From: Ancylothrix sp036704045
GTDB lineage: Bacteria > Cyanobacteriota > Cyanobacteriia > Cyanobacteriales > Oscillatoriaceae
Reading direction: 5' to 3'
DNA: 64,000 bases
NCBI GenBank assembly: GCA_036704045.1
Contig: DATNQM010000016.1
Location: 17,982 to 81,981, forward strand
The notes beneath the pieces are model-generated. The model was not told the origin of the DNA. It saw only the letters and a program-made list of their open reading frames with translations, and did no database searches. Both the position numbers and the translations under genes were made by a program. Below, in pieces: positions 1-9,390 of this stretch (position 1 is the first letter of the stretch; every line of letters starts with the position of its first letter).

Positions 1-3000
1 ATGCGGATTCAAAACATACGGGTTCTTTATTTATGGAAGTTTCTCGGACTTCGGAAAATAGACTAAAAGCATCTCCTTTAACAATTTTAAAAGGAAACAT
101 TTTAGGAAATTGTGCAGCAATTACTTCTATTCGTTCATCTTCAATACGTCCAACAATTCCAATTTCTAAACCAAAGCGGTGACATCCCATTTCCAGCATT
201 TTTTGCAGGTGTCCATCAAAGTCTAGATCCGTTGCGGCGGTGACTCCATATAATTCTCGAATGGCGGCTTCGCTTTGGCGCAAATCTTGTTCTGCTTGTT
301 TGCGTTCGGTGATGTCGCGTCCTACGGCTTGAAATACTAATACACTGCCCTTTTCGTCAAACATGGCGCGATAAGTCCACTGTAAAAAGCGCATTTCTAT
401 ACTGTTTGCCACCGTCATACGATGTTCACAGGTGATGACAGGATTGGAGGGGCTGACTTGGGCTAGTTGGGATTGTAGGTTTAGCCAATCTTCTTCGGGA
501 ATAAAGGGGACAAAAACATGACCTATTAGTTCTTCTCTGGTTTTGGCAAAATACCGGCAGTAAGCATCATTAACAAAGATTAACTCTCCTGAAGGAAAAA
601 ACCGGCTAATAAGTTCTGTTTGATCTTCAATTATGGCTCGATAACGCTCTTCACTTTCTTTTAAAGCTTTTTCTGAACGTTTATTTTCTGTGATGTTTCT
701 GACAATTCCAATCACTTGCCCATCTAAAAAAGGTACAAATCGAGCTTCATAATTTTGCTGTTGAGTTTGGGGCAATTCTAATACATACTCTACGGTGCTC
801 AATCCATTTATTTCTAAAGCATGGCGGATAGCTTTGATAATTTTTTGTGATACTTCGTTTGGCAAAATTTCTAATAAAGATTTACCAATAAATTCTTCTG
901 GTTGTACATACAATTCAGAAAAATTATTACCTGTATAATCTAAAATTTTCCCCTCGGAATCTAAGCGGAAGTATAAATCAGGAAAAGCTTGGAAAATGGC
1001 TTGTAACTCTGAAGTTTTTTGTAGTAGTTCTGTTTCGGCAAGTTTGCGATCTACTAGTTCGTTTTGAACCCGCTCAAATAATGTAGACTGCTGAATAGCA
1101 ATGGCAAGTTGCACACTAAGTTGTTTGAGTAGTTCTACTTCGCCACTAGTCCAGCGGCGGGGTTCTTGACAATGGTGGGCAATCAATAAACCCCATAAAG
1201 AATCTTGACGTTGGTAGGGCGAACTAAAAGCTTCATTTTCTAAGGTTTCTCCTAAGCGGCGGTGGAGAACTTGATAGCCATCATTTTCGGGTAATAAAAT
1301 CGGAACAACTAAGTTTGCCCTGACTTGAAATTGTTTAAGTAAATCGGCATGACATTGTTGGAGTGTGCCGTTAAAAATATCTTCAGTAGCGGCAATTCGG
1401 CCTTCTTGATATAAAGAAATATACCTTTCCGCAAAGCAGTTATCTTTAATGTTGGTTCCGTAGGTTTTTACCCAGCCTTCGCCAACAGATTCAACGACAA
1501 CTGTGCCGCTGGCATCGGGTAAAAATTGGTAAATAATTGTCCGATCAGTTTGCAAAAATTGTCGTACTTCTCGAACGGCTGTCGAGAGCACTTCTGCGAT
1601 GTCTAAAGATTGCCGAATGCGTTGGGCAATGGAAGCTACTAATTGTTCTTTGAGTAATTGTTGTCGGAGGGATTGTTCGGCTTGTTTGCGGTGGGTAATG
1701 TCGTTGAGAGTGCCGGTGATGCCAACAATGGTACCGTTAGAATTGGCGGTGGGTTTAACATAGACTTCTACCCAGCAAAATCCTCCGTCTTTTTTTAAAT
1801 ATCGAACTTCGTATTGAGCATATTGTTGTTCTTTATTTAATAATTTTTGGATGTTTTGGGTGATGGCGGGCCGGTCTTCGGGGTAAATGTAATCTATATA
1901 GTTAGTGCCAAGAGTTTCTTCTACAGAAAAGCCGGTAATTTCACTCCACGCAGGATTTAAAAATGTCCAAATTCCAGTGGCATCTCTGGTAAAGATAATT
2001 TCTTTAACTTCTTCAACTACTGAACGGTATTTATTTTCGCTTTCAATACGTTGCAATTCTGATAGTTTTCGGTCGGTAATATCGCTGCCAATGCCCATGT
2101 AACCTGTAATATTTCCTTCCCGGTCTTTAATGGATGTTATAGATAGTAGGATGGGAAAAGAACTGCCATTTTTGTGAATATAAGTCCACTCGGTTTCATC
2201 AATTTGGCCGCTATTGGCTTTCGCTGTAAATACCTCAAATCCTGGCTCAATAACCTGGCCCATTTCTATTGATAATTCTTGGGCTCTTTGGACAATTTCG
2301 CTGGGTTTATGAAAAATGCCTGGGGTGGTTTTTCCAATTACTTCATCGGCAGTGTAACCAAGGAGTCTTTCGGCAGTGTTGTTAAAGCTGCGAATTAAGC
2401 CGTTGATGGTAGTAGAAATAATGGTGTAGTTAGCACTGTCTAAGATGGCTTGTTGCAAGCTGGAGATTTCTTGAAGTTCGGCTTCTATTTCTTGCCGTTC
2501 TTGAATTTCTTTTAATAGTTGTTGGTTGGTATTTTGTAGTTCTAGGGTGCGTTGTCCAACCAGTTCTTCTAGTTTTTCTTGATATTTTTTTAATTCTTCT
2601 TCGGCTTGAACTCGGTCGGTAATGTCGGTGATGGTGGCAACGTAGCCGATAACGCTTTGGTCATAGGTTTCTATCACCGCTTGACCCACCACCCAGGTGA
2701 GGTGGCCGTTTTGAGATAAAAATCGATATTCAGATTGAAATTGTATTGAGGTTTTATTGGGATTAAACCATTCGTTAAATATGCGTTGCCGGTCTTCTGG
2801 ATGCACAGCATTTTTCCATCCTTGTCCCATTGCTTGTTGAGGGGATAAACCGGCAATTTCACACCAACGTTCATTAACATAAAGACAATCTCCTTCAGCA
2901 TTAGTGTGAAAAATTCCCACCGGCGAAATTTGAGTAAGTTTTTGATAGCGTTTTTCGCTTTCTTTCAGGGCTGCTTCTGCTTGTTTTCGTTCATTATTTT

Positions 3001-4366
3001 CTGCTTCTAAAAGTTGAATAGCTTGGGTTAATTCAATAGTTCTTTCTTGTACTCTTTTCTCTAAATCAAGCTTGGATTGTTCAAGGAGTTTTTGCGAGTT
3101 TTTCAGTTGCTCTTCTTGCTCGTATAACTCGGTGATGTCGTGGGCAACGGCATAAAGTAATTGTTCTTCGAGATAGGGTACCGTATTCCACAATATCCAT
3201 CTGTAAGAACCATCTTTACAGCGGTAGCGATTTTTAAAACCAACAACCCTTTCTCCTGTCCCTAAATTTTCCATAGCTTTTAAAGTCGCTTCGTGGTCAT
3301 CGGGATGAACAAACTCTAAAAAACTTTGACTAGTAAGCTCTTCTTTTGTATATCCCAAAGTTTTGTTCCAGGCTGGGTTTATTTGTCGGAAATACCCATC
3401 CCAACCGGCAATGCAAAGCATATCTAGGGACAAACTAAAAAATCGGTTCCGTTCTTCTTGAGCTTGTCTGTGTTCTGTGATATCGGTGGCCACCCAAATC
3501 ACTCCGCGTCCCATACCAGGAACGGGTGTGGCCCGGTTTTCATAGTACATCTTTCCCTTAGTGGTTTGCACTTCGCTAAACCAGGCGGTTTCTTCTCCTT
3601 GGAAAACACTTTGTAGGTTACTTAAAACGTCTGGTTTTTCTTTGTAGAGTTGAAACACTGACTCGCCTATTAATTTCTCTGGATCAAGGTGGAGGGCTTC
3701 AACTCCTTTGCCTTCACAGAGGGCAATTACGCCGTTGCTATCGAGGGCGTAAACAATCACCGGCAAATTAGTTAAGACGGTACGCAACCGCGCTTCACCT
3801 TGTTGCAATGCACGTTCGGCTCGTTTGCGTTCTTGAATTTGATTGCGTAATTCTTGATTGGTAGTTTCTAATTCTTGGGTGCGTTCTTGAACTCGTTTTT
3901 CTAATTGAGCATTAAGAGTTTGGATGATTTCTTCTGCTTGGCGGCGTTCTTGGATTTCTGTTTGCAAATTTTGGTTGATGCCCTCAATTTCAGCAAGACT
4001 GGGGAGGGAAAGGGCTTTAGGCATTAAACGATATAACAAAGCGGCTGTGAGGACAGAAACTATGCCGGTGATGGCTTTCAGTATCCCAGATATCCAATAA
4101 TCAGGATGCCACAGTGTCCACACTTCCATTATGTGAGTTGTGCCACAAAAAATAATAAAGCTGCTGAATAAGAAAAATATCCAATCGAAGGGTAAATCTT
4201 CGCGCCGGCGTATCAAACTTACCAACATGATAGGAATGGCGTAATACGACAAGGCAATGAGTGCGTCCGATAAAACATGAAGCCACACTAAAACCGGCTG
4301 CCAGAGGTAACACATTCCGTGCGGCATAAAAGCAGCACTCAAATGCGAGTTCAGTTGGGTCAGCAA
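1..4366 (-). CDS. Ethylene-receptor-like, multi-PAS, cyanobacteriochrome sensor protein (partial, 3' end outside window)
   Basis: About 1,440 residues are visible; the C-terminus lies beyond base 1. Numbering is from the ATG at 4327. Residues 10-105 form a three-helix ETR1-type ethylene-binding domain with every known ligand/copper residue: Asp21, Tyr28, Ile31, Pro32 and Cys61-x3-His65 (SDALIALSYYAIP; CGTTH). A coiled coil follows, then PAS domains near residues 180, 294, 459, 622 and 760, a GAF domain (895-1090), two more PAS (1104, 1226) and a second GAF (1349 on). The first GAF is of cyanobacteriochrome type: a DXCF motif (DNCF, Cys964) and the bilin-attachment Cys992 in QQCHADL, followed by FQVRANLVVPI and LWGLLIAHHC. 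The closest known architecture is Synechocystis SynEtr1/UirS, which has far fewer PAS domains. A kinase module is expected beyond the window but is not seen. No in-frame ATG lies upstream of 4327; a TTG at 4366 would add 13 residues, as in relatives, and is used here. No clear ribosome site. Confidence 0.9.
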   Translation of the reverse strand, partial: MLTQLNSHLSAAFMPHGMCYLWQPVLVWLHVLSDALIALSYYAIPIMLVSLIRRREDLPFDWIFFLFSSFIIFCGTTHIMEVWTLWHPDYWISGILKAITGIVSVLTAALLYRLMPKALSLPSLAEIEGINQNLQTEIQERRQAEEIIQTLNAQLEKRVQERTQELETTNQELRNQIQERKRAERALQQGEARLRTVLTNLPVIVYALDSNGVIALCEGKGVEALHLDPEKLIGESVFQLYKEKPDVLSNLQSVFQGEETAWFSEVQTTKGKMYYENRATPVPGMGRGVIWVATDITEHRQAQEERNRFFSLSLDMLCIAGWDGYFRQINPAWNKTLGYTKEELTSQSFLEFVHPDDHEATLKAMENLGTGERVVGFKNRYRCKDGSYRWILWNTVPYLEEQLLYAVAHDITELYEQEEQLKNSQKLLEQSKLDLEKRVQERTIELTQAIQLLEAENNERKQAEAALKESEKRYQKLTQISPVGIFHTNAEGDCLYVNERWCEIAGLSPQQAMGQGWKNAVHPEDRQRIFNEWFNPNKTSIQFQSEYRFLSQNGHLTWVVGQAVIETYDQSVIGYVATITDITDRVQAEEELKKYQEKLEELVGQRTLELQNTNQQLLKEIQERQEIEAELQEISSLQQAILDSANYTIISTTINGLIRSFNNTAERLLGYTADEVIGKTTPGIFHKPSEIVQRAQELSIEMGQVIEPGFEVFTAKANSGQIDETEWTYIHKNGSSFPILLSITSIKDREGNITGYMGIGSDITDRKLSELQRIESENKYRSVVEEVKEIIFTRDATGIWTFLNPAWSEITGFSVEETLGTNYIDYIYPEDRPAITQNIQKLLNKEQQYAQYEVRYLKKDGGFCWVEVYVKPTANSNGTIVGITGTLNDITHRKQAEQSLRQQLLKEQLVASIAQRIRQSLDIAEVLSTAVREVRQFLQTDRTIIYQFLPDASGTVVVESVGEGWVKTYGTNIKDNCFAERYISLYQEGRIAATEDIFNGTLQQCHADLLKQFQVRANLVVPILLPENDGYQVLHRRLGETLENEAFSSPYQRQDSLWGLLIAHHCQEPRRWTSGEVELLKQLSVQLAIAIQQSTLFERVQNELVDRKLAETELLQKTSELQAIFQAFPDLYFRLDSEGKILDYTGNNFSELYVQPEEFIGKSLLEILPNEVSQKIIKAIRHALEINGLSTVEYVLELPQTQQQNYEARFVPFLDGQVIGIVRNITENKRSEKALKESEERYRAIIEDQTELISRFFPSGELIFVNDAYCRYFAKTREELIGHVFVPFIPEEDWLNLQSQLAQVSPSNPVITCEHRMTVANSIEMRFLQWTYRAMFDEKGSVLVFQAVGRDITERKQAEQDLRQSEAAIRELYGVTAATDLDFDGHLQKMLEMGCHRFGLEIGIVGRIEDERIEVIAAQFPKMFPFKIVKGDAFSLFSEVRETSINKEPVCFESA

Positions 4367-4656
4367 ATTAGGTGTAAAAAAGTATTTTATTGGTTGTATC
4401 ATTGTTAAGAAAAATTGATGAACTTGCTTTATCGGCTAGATGAAAAATAAATCTAAACAGATAGTTATCTAAAAATAACAAATTAACTTTAAAATTTAAG
4501 GCCGTAAGTTTTTGTCTTTAAGATTCGATATTTACGCTGTTGAGTTTTGTTGACCTGGGCCTGTGGGCGTTCAAAGTTATAACCCCTTCAGGCTTAAATT
4601 TGTTTCAATTACAGCTAAATTAGGTAAAGATTGCTCAAAAATAATCCTACTCAAAA

Positions 4657-4914
4657 ATGCCAGATTCTTTTATGTATCGGGAAGACCACTTTGTGGTTTT
4701 AGAAGCCAACCAACCGGAGCAATTTCTCACAGCCGATGAGCTGCGAGAAAAGCTGAAATCAATTTTGGTTACACGTCAAGATAATTTGCCCCATCCTTTA
4801 CAAAAATTTACCGTTGTTGATACCCAAGTGCAATATTTGTTAGATACAAGTTGTGATCTCGATATGGGGCCGGGTCAGTTTTTGCAATGGTACGCGGTTC
4901 GTTTAGAAAAATAA
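4657..4914 (+). CDS. CRR7-like NDH-1 assembly/stability factor (85 aa)
   Basis: A soluble 85-residue protein with the pattern I associate with the chlororespiratory reduction 7 family of cyanobacteria and chloroplasts: an N-terminal MYREDHFVVLE segment, a central LPHPLQKF segment and the ending GPGQFLQWYAVRLEK. CRR7 in plants is needed for accumulation of the photosynthetic NDH-1 complex; in cyanobacteria the role is inferred. It is convergent with the DUF2854 gene, whose stop is 9 bases away. No good Shine-Dalgarno is visible before the ATG. The family assignment is by memory of the sequence pattern, without a search. Confidence 0.7.
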   Translation: MPDSFMYREDHFVVLEANQPEQFLTADELREKLKSILVTRQDNLPHPLQKFTVVDTQVQYLLDTSCDLDMGPGQFLQWYAVRLEK

Positions 4915-4922
4915 TCTTTCTG

Positions 4923-5480
4923 TCAAGATTTAGAATCGCTAATGGTGCTGATTAATGCTAACTCAATTTGATTTTCTGCCGACTGGTGAATTTTTGCCTG
5001 GACAGCGGGGCCAAAAAATTTTTCAATTTTTTCTTGTTTTTGCTGCCAACTTTCTAGGGAAATAAACGGTGAGTTAAACTCCAAAATCAAAGCGTAGGCA
5101 CCATCTATCTCGGTTTCTCGTAATTTTTCCAATACCGGTCTTTCTTCATCGGTGGGGCTTAGTCCCAAGCGAGCGAGGGCTTCATCAAGATGCGCTTCTT
5201 GTCCGTAGCGGTATCGGGTGATGTCTTTACGAATTTGTACTTGGGTGGCGGTGGCTTGTTTTTCTCGCAAGGCTATAATTTCTGGGGTTGTTGGTTGGCT
5301 GAAAGGAACCGGTTTGAGTTCGGCTGCTTTTAAGGCTAAACCACCCAGTAAAAGCGGTATGCCATAAAAAAATCCTGCTAGGTTTAAGGTAGGGTTGTTT
5401 GCGAAATAGGCATAAAAGCCAACTACGGTTAAGATACTGCCTACGCTTAATCCCAAGGTTCCCAAGGAGGGTAATAACAT
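4923..5480 (-). CDS. DUF2854 family membrane protein
   Basis: 185 residues. Two hydrophobic helices at about 5-28 and 33-52 are followed by a soluble, charged helical region (about 65-185). This two-helix plus soluble-tail layout and the motif GFFYGIPLLLGGLALKAAEL match the DUF2854 family found in cyanobacteria and chloroplasts; its function is unknown to me. The ATG is preceded by AAGGA about 9 bases upstream on the minus strand, supporting this start. Tail to tail with the CRR7-like gene. Confidence 0.75.
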   Translation of the reverse strand: MLLPSLGTLGLSVGSILTVVGFYAYFANNPTLNLAGFFYGIPLLLGGLALKAAELKPVPFSQPTTPEIIALREKQATATQVQIRKDITRYRYGQEAHLDEALARLGLSPTDEERPVLEKLRETEIDGAYALILEFNSPFISLESWQQKQEKIEKFFGPAVQAKIHQSAENQIELALISTISDSKS

Positions 5481-5754
5481 ATTGGCGCGTTCCTTTTTAA
5501 TTTTTCTCTAGCTTTTATTATCCTTTGTTGTGGTCTGTTGAATGCTGAGGGGCTGGGAGTGGTGGGGGATATCGGTGCTTTGGGTATGGGTTTTGGTAAT
5601 CTTTATTATAAAAGTAGGATTTTAGGGATATTTCTTATAAAAATCTTTAACGACAATTCCCAAATCTACCAGTATTATCAAAGTAAAGTAGTGCAGTCTG
5701 GTTGTAGCTTCTTTTGATTTCTATAATTGTTGATTAATTAACCAAGTAACTAAC

Positions 5755-6012
5755 ATGATTAAAGATCGCAACGGGCAAAGTCTTCCCAAAGATACTTTGA
5801 TGGAAGAAATTAAGTCTCTCAAGCGCGAAGATGAGATGTTGTATAATATTTTGGCTGTTGATGTGTGGGCGCTGGCTAAAACTATGGATGAATATCACCC
5901 TGGGTTTTGGGCGGCTTTTATGAAAAATCGAGAAAAGGCGTTAAAAAGTTTCTTGGCAGAAATGATTAAAACTAAACCTTCTGATTCAAAACGTCCGCCT
6001 TTTTTACGTTAA
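5755..6012 (+). CDS. Conserved small hypothetical protein (85 aa)
   Basis: A soluble, mostly helical 85-residue protein rich in Lys, Glu and Asp with a central aromatic stretch (DEYHPGFWAAFMKNRE). No catalytic or metal-binding motif is visible. I do not recognise the family. Coding-like amino acid usage and lack of a competing frame argue it is real. No obvious Shine-Dalgarno. Its neighbour on the same strand is another small hypothetical gene 460 bases downstream. Confidence 0.6.
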   Translation: MIKDRNGQSLPKDTLMEEIKSLKREDEMLYNILAVDVWALAKTMDEYHPGFWAAFMKNREKALKSFLAEMIKTKPSDSKRPPFLR

Positions 6013-6471
6013 TTTTTTCAGTTTTTTTGTTGCTGGTTTCTACTTTTTTAATTTTTTGGATGTTAGCGTTTAGGTTTAAAAACAGCACTTTTTTATAGGT
6101 GTTTTTAGGGGTAATTATAGATGAAAAAGTGAGTATAGATAAAGTGTAGATGCTGCTCAAGGCTTGATGTTTTTTATATAGTGAGTTTGATATATGGGAA
6201 GTCGAAAAACGGTTTTTAAAACCCAGATTTTTTGTAAAAAATGAGTTTTTGGCTTACCATAGAAATCGAAAAAAGGCTAGATAAAGCCGAATGGAAAAGG
6301 TTTTTTTGGTTAAAATTGTTTAGGTGAAAAGAGGATAGGGCCAGAAAGTCAATGTCGAGATACTAAGAAATTTCTCAATTTTTAAGGATTTTCAAGAATT
6401 GGTATAAAAGAGGTTTTTTGCTAAATGCTATGCTGATAAAAGCACTATAAACGTTTTGAAGGTATTAACAA
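6013..6471. other. AT-rich intergenic region, no gene seen
   Basis: About 460 bases between two small plus-strand genes. Runs of A and T dominate, with an imperfect inverted repeat around 6205-6260 (AAAAACGGTTTTTAAAACCC followed by TTTTTTGTAAAAAATGAG) that may act as a terminator for the upstream gene. The 62-residue minus-strand reading frame here is low-complexity Lys/Asn/Ile and does not look like a protein. Confidence 0.5.
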
Positions 6472-6657
6472 ATGGACGAGCAAACTCTCAAGCAGCGCAT
6501 TCTCAAAATTGCTACTCAGCGGGAGGTTTTGATGAGGCTTCTTGAACAACCCAATTTGGGTACTTTGCGTATTGATGTTAATCAAGCGTTGGAAGAAATG
6601 GATGATTTGTTAGACGATTTTAAACGCACTTTTCCTGATGTGGAAATAATCTATTAA
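6472..6657 (+). CDS. Small helical hypothetical protein (61 aa)
   Basis: A 61-residue acidic helical protein, apparently a two-helix hairpin: residues 3-25 (LKQRILKIATQREVLMRLLE) and 34-52 (DVNQALEEMDDLLDDFKRT). GAAGG lies about 9 bases before the ATG, a good ribosome site, which supports translation. Function is not recognisable. The stop is about 45 bases from the 3' end of priA, which runs the opposite way. Confidence 0.6.
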   Translation: MDEQTLKQRILKIATQREVLMRLLEQPNLGTLRIDVNQALEEMDDLLDDFKRTFPDVEIIY

Positions 6658-6702
6658 AGGTTATGTGTTGTTAGTTTGTGGGTGTTGTCACCGGCCCGCT
6701 TT

Positions 6703-9390
6703 TTATCCTAAGTTTAAGGGGTCAATATCAATTGTGAGGCTAACTGAGGCGGCGCGGCAAACTGAGCGCAATTGAGAGAAAGTAGAGAAGTCTACCTTTA
6801 CCTGGGGTGGATATTTTAGCAAGATATGCCAGCGATAGCGGTTGGCAACGCGCATGACTGGGGCCGGTGCGGGCCCCAATATCTCACAATTATTAGCACT
6901 ATCGGGGGTGGCTTGTAATAACTGGGCCACCCTTTCTGCTGTTTGTTCGGTGTCTTTTTCAGAAACTCCACTTAGTCTGAATAAAACTAAACGCCCGTAG
7001 GGTGGATATCCGAGGGCTGCTCTTTCTTTTAACTCCCTTTGAATAAAGCTTATATAATCATGTTGCTGTACGGCTTCAATAACGGGATGGTCTGGTGTAT
7101 AAGTTTGAATGATAACTTTACCCGGATCGTTACCTCTACCGGCCCGTCCTGCGACTTGGGTTAAGGTTTGAAAAGCGCGTTCGGAAGCGCGATAATCGGG
7201 TAAATTTAGCAATCCATCAGCGGCGATGACTCCGACTAAGGTTACTTGTGGTAAGTCTAAGCCTTTTGTTAACATTTGGGTGCCAATTAAAAGATCAGCT
7301 TCGCCATTACTAAAGCGGGTAAGAATTTGCCGGTGCGAGTCTTTTGTGCGGGTTGTGTCGCTGTCAAAACGAATGGTTCGCAACTGAGGAAATTGCTTAA
7401 TTAATTCTTGTTCGATGCGCTGGGTGCCGGTGCCAAAATGTTTAAAATAAGGTGATTCACATTCTGGACAACGTTGGGGTTGTAGGCTGTTATGACCACA
7501 GTAATGACAGCGAAGAATGCCGTTAAAAGTAGAGAGAGATGATGTTTCTGTTTCGCCTCCAAAATGATAAGCAAGGGATACATCACAGTTAGGACATTCG
7601 ATGACATATCCGCAACTACGACAAGAGACAAAAGTGCTATGTCCTCGCCGGTGTATGAATAAAATTCCTTGTTGTTTTGTGGCTTGAATTTCGCGGAAAG
7701 CATCTTGTAGTGGGCGGCTAAAGATTGAGCGATTTCCATCGCGTAATTGTTGCCGCATATCAATAATTGAAATGGGTGGTAAGGGGCGAGCGTGGACTCG
7801 TTCTGGTAAAGAAATATAATAGTTTTGGTGAGAGGAAGATGGAGAAAATTGTGAATTTTTAGCTGTTATTTCTACCCAAGTTTCGATTGAAGGAGTTGCC
7901 GAACCTAATATTAAGGGACAGTTGGTAAGTTCTGCTCGCCATTGGGCAACGGTGCGAGCATGATAGGTAGGGGCCGGTTGGTCTTGTTTGAAACTGCTGT
8001 CGTATTCTTCATCTAATATTATGATGCCAAGATTGGGTAAGGGAGCAAATATGGCCGAACGGGTACCGATGACAATTTTCGTTTCGCTTTGCAGCATTTG
8101 TCGCCATGTGTCGTAGCGTTCACCGGCCGATAAAGCACTGTGATAAACAAAAACTTTGTCGCCAAACCTTGCACAAAATCGGTCTGTTAATTGAGGAGTA
8201 AGACCAATTTCTGGTACTAATACAAGGGCAGATTTTCCGCTTTCTAAAATAGGAGAAATTGCTTGAAGATATATTTCTGTTTTGCCAGAGCCGGTGACTC
8301 CGTGTAGTAAAATTTTGGCGTAGCCGGTGATGCTTTTTATAATATCTAATGCTTGTTTTTGGTGTGGGGTTAGAGTTTTGGGTTCGTCTGGGTTTTGGGT
8401 TGGAAAAAACGGCGCTCTTAATTTTTCTTTTTCGTTAATATCAACGCAACCTTTTTCTGCTAAGTTATTAATAACTACTTTAGTAACGTTGCTTTGTGTT
8501 AGCAATTCTGTCAGCCACATTTCGCCATTTCCATGTCTCAGTATAGTTAAGACATCTCTTTGTTTAGTTGTGAGGTCTGTTGTGAAGGCATCGTTGATTA
8601 AAGTTACAGCTAATTGTCGTTTTGCTTGAATTGGTTTTGGCGATTCTTGATAGCTTTCTACCAAGCCGCGTTTTAATAAGTCTTTTAAACCGTATTCTGC
8701 ACCTTTAATCTGTGCTTTTATGGTTTTTTTACTGAGATTTTTGCTGGGGGATGCTTGCAGTAATTTCAGGATATCTTGAGCGCTTTTACTACGGAGAAAT
8801 AAGCCAACATCCGTAGGGATATTGTTAGCAAGACGAATGCGTTCCTGGGATCTTGGTAATAATCCGGGTGGCATTGTAGCGCGAATAACTTTAATTAATG
8901 GAGTACAATAATAGTCGGCAACTTGTTGAAGAAGTTGTAAATAATTTGGGGATAAAAAATTTTCGGTAAGAACTTCTGAAATGTCTCTAATTTGGTCTAT
9001 GGTTAAGGTTGGAGGAATATGACTAGCAAAACGAAGGGCAATTCCCCCAAGTTTTTGTGTGCCAAAAGGAACGATGACAATGTTACCTGGTTGGACTTCT
9101 AAACCGGCCGGTATGCTATAGGTATAAATTTGTAAATCTTCGTTGGATTTTTGTTGTATCTCGTTAATTTCTTCTATCTCTTCATCATAATTATTTTCGT
9201 CTTGTTGAGGAGATTTAAAAGAAAATTTTGGGCAGTTTACTAATACTTCAACCCATTTTTGTTGAGTCTCCCCAGAAGGAATTCCATAAAAGCTGGCCGG
9301 TTCCGCAACAACCGTTTTCTGAGAAAAATAAAGCGCGTCTGCTTCTGTTTGGGTCTTAATATTTTCATCACTTTTTTTTAAGTTATACAT
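6703..9390 (-). CDS. priA: Primosomal protein N' / replication restart helicase PriA
   Basis: 895 residues, longer than the usual 730-830. PriA recognises stalled forks and loads the replicative helicase. Visible: an N-terminal DNA-binding region, Walker A GVTGSGKTE (about residue 365), a Walker B/DEAH-box equivalent reading DEEYDSSFKQ (about 460) where DEEH is usual, helicase motifs HRRGHS, and eight paired zinc-binding cysteines (CRSCG, CPNCD, CHYCG, CPECE; about 590-645), then the conserved GTQMLTKGLDLPQVTLVGV and QVAGRAGRG. The N-terminus carries a 30-residue tail and an acidic low-complexity insertion (NNYDEEIEEINEIQQK) within the first domain. No Shine-Dalgarno precedes the ATG, so a shorter start is possible. 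Confidence 0.97.
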   Translation of the reverse strand: MYNLKKSDENIKTQTEADALYFSQKTVVAEPASFYGIPSGETQQKWVEVLVNCPKFSFKSPQQDENNYDEEIEEINEIQQKSNEDLQIYTYSIPAGLEVQPGNIVIVPFGTQKLGGIALRFASHIPPTLTIDQIRDISEVLTENFLSPNYLQLLQQVADYYCTPLIKVIRATMPPGLLPRSQERIRLANNIPTDVGLFLRSKSAQDILKLLQASPSKNLSKKTIKAQIKGAEYGLKDLLKRGLVESYQESPKPIQAKRQLAVTLINDAFTTDLTTKQRDVLTILRHGNGEMWLTELLTQSNVTKVVINNLAEKGCVDINEKEKLRAPFFPTQNPDEPKTLTPHQKQALDIIKSITGYAKILLHGVTGSGKTEIYLQAISPILESGKSALVLVPEIGLTPQLTDRFCARFGDKVFVYHSALSAGERYDTWRQMLQSETKIVIGTRSAIFAPLPNLGIIILDEEYDSSFKQDQPAPTYHARTVAQWRAELTNCPLILGSATPSIETWVEITAKNSQFSPSSSHQNYYISLPERVHARPLPPISIIDMRQQLRDGNRSIFSRPLQDAFREIQATKQQGILFIHRRGHSTFVSCRSCGYVIECPNCDVSLAYHFGGETETSSLSTFNGILRCHYCGHNSLQPQRCPECESPYFKHFGTGTQRIEQELIKQFPQLRTIRFDSDTTRTKDSHRQILTRFSNGEADLLIGTQMLTKGLDLPQVTLVGVIAADGLLNLPDYRASERAFQTLTQVAGRAGRGNDPGKVIIQTYTPDHPVIEAVQQHDYISFIQRELKERAALGYPPYGRLVLFRLSGVSEKDTEQTAERVAQLLQATPDSANNCEILGPAPAPVMRVANRYRWHILLKYPPQVKVDFSTFSQLRSVCRAASVSLTIDIDPLNLG

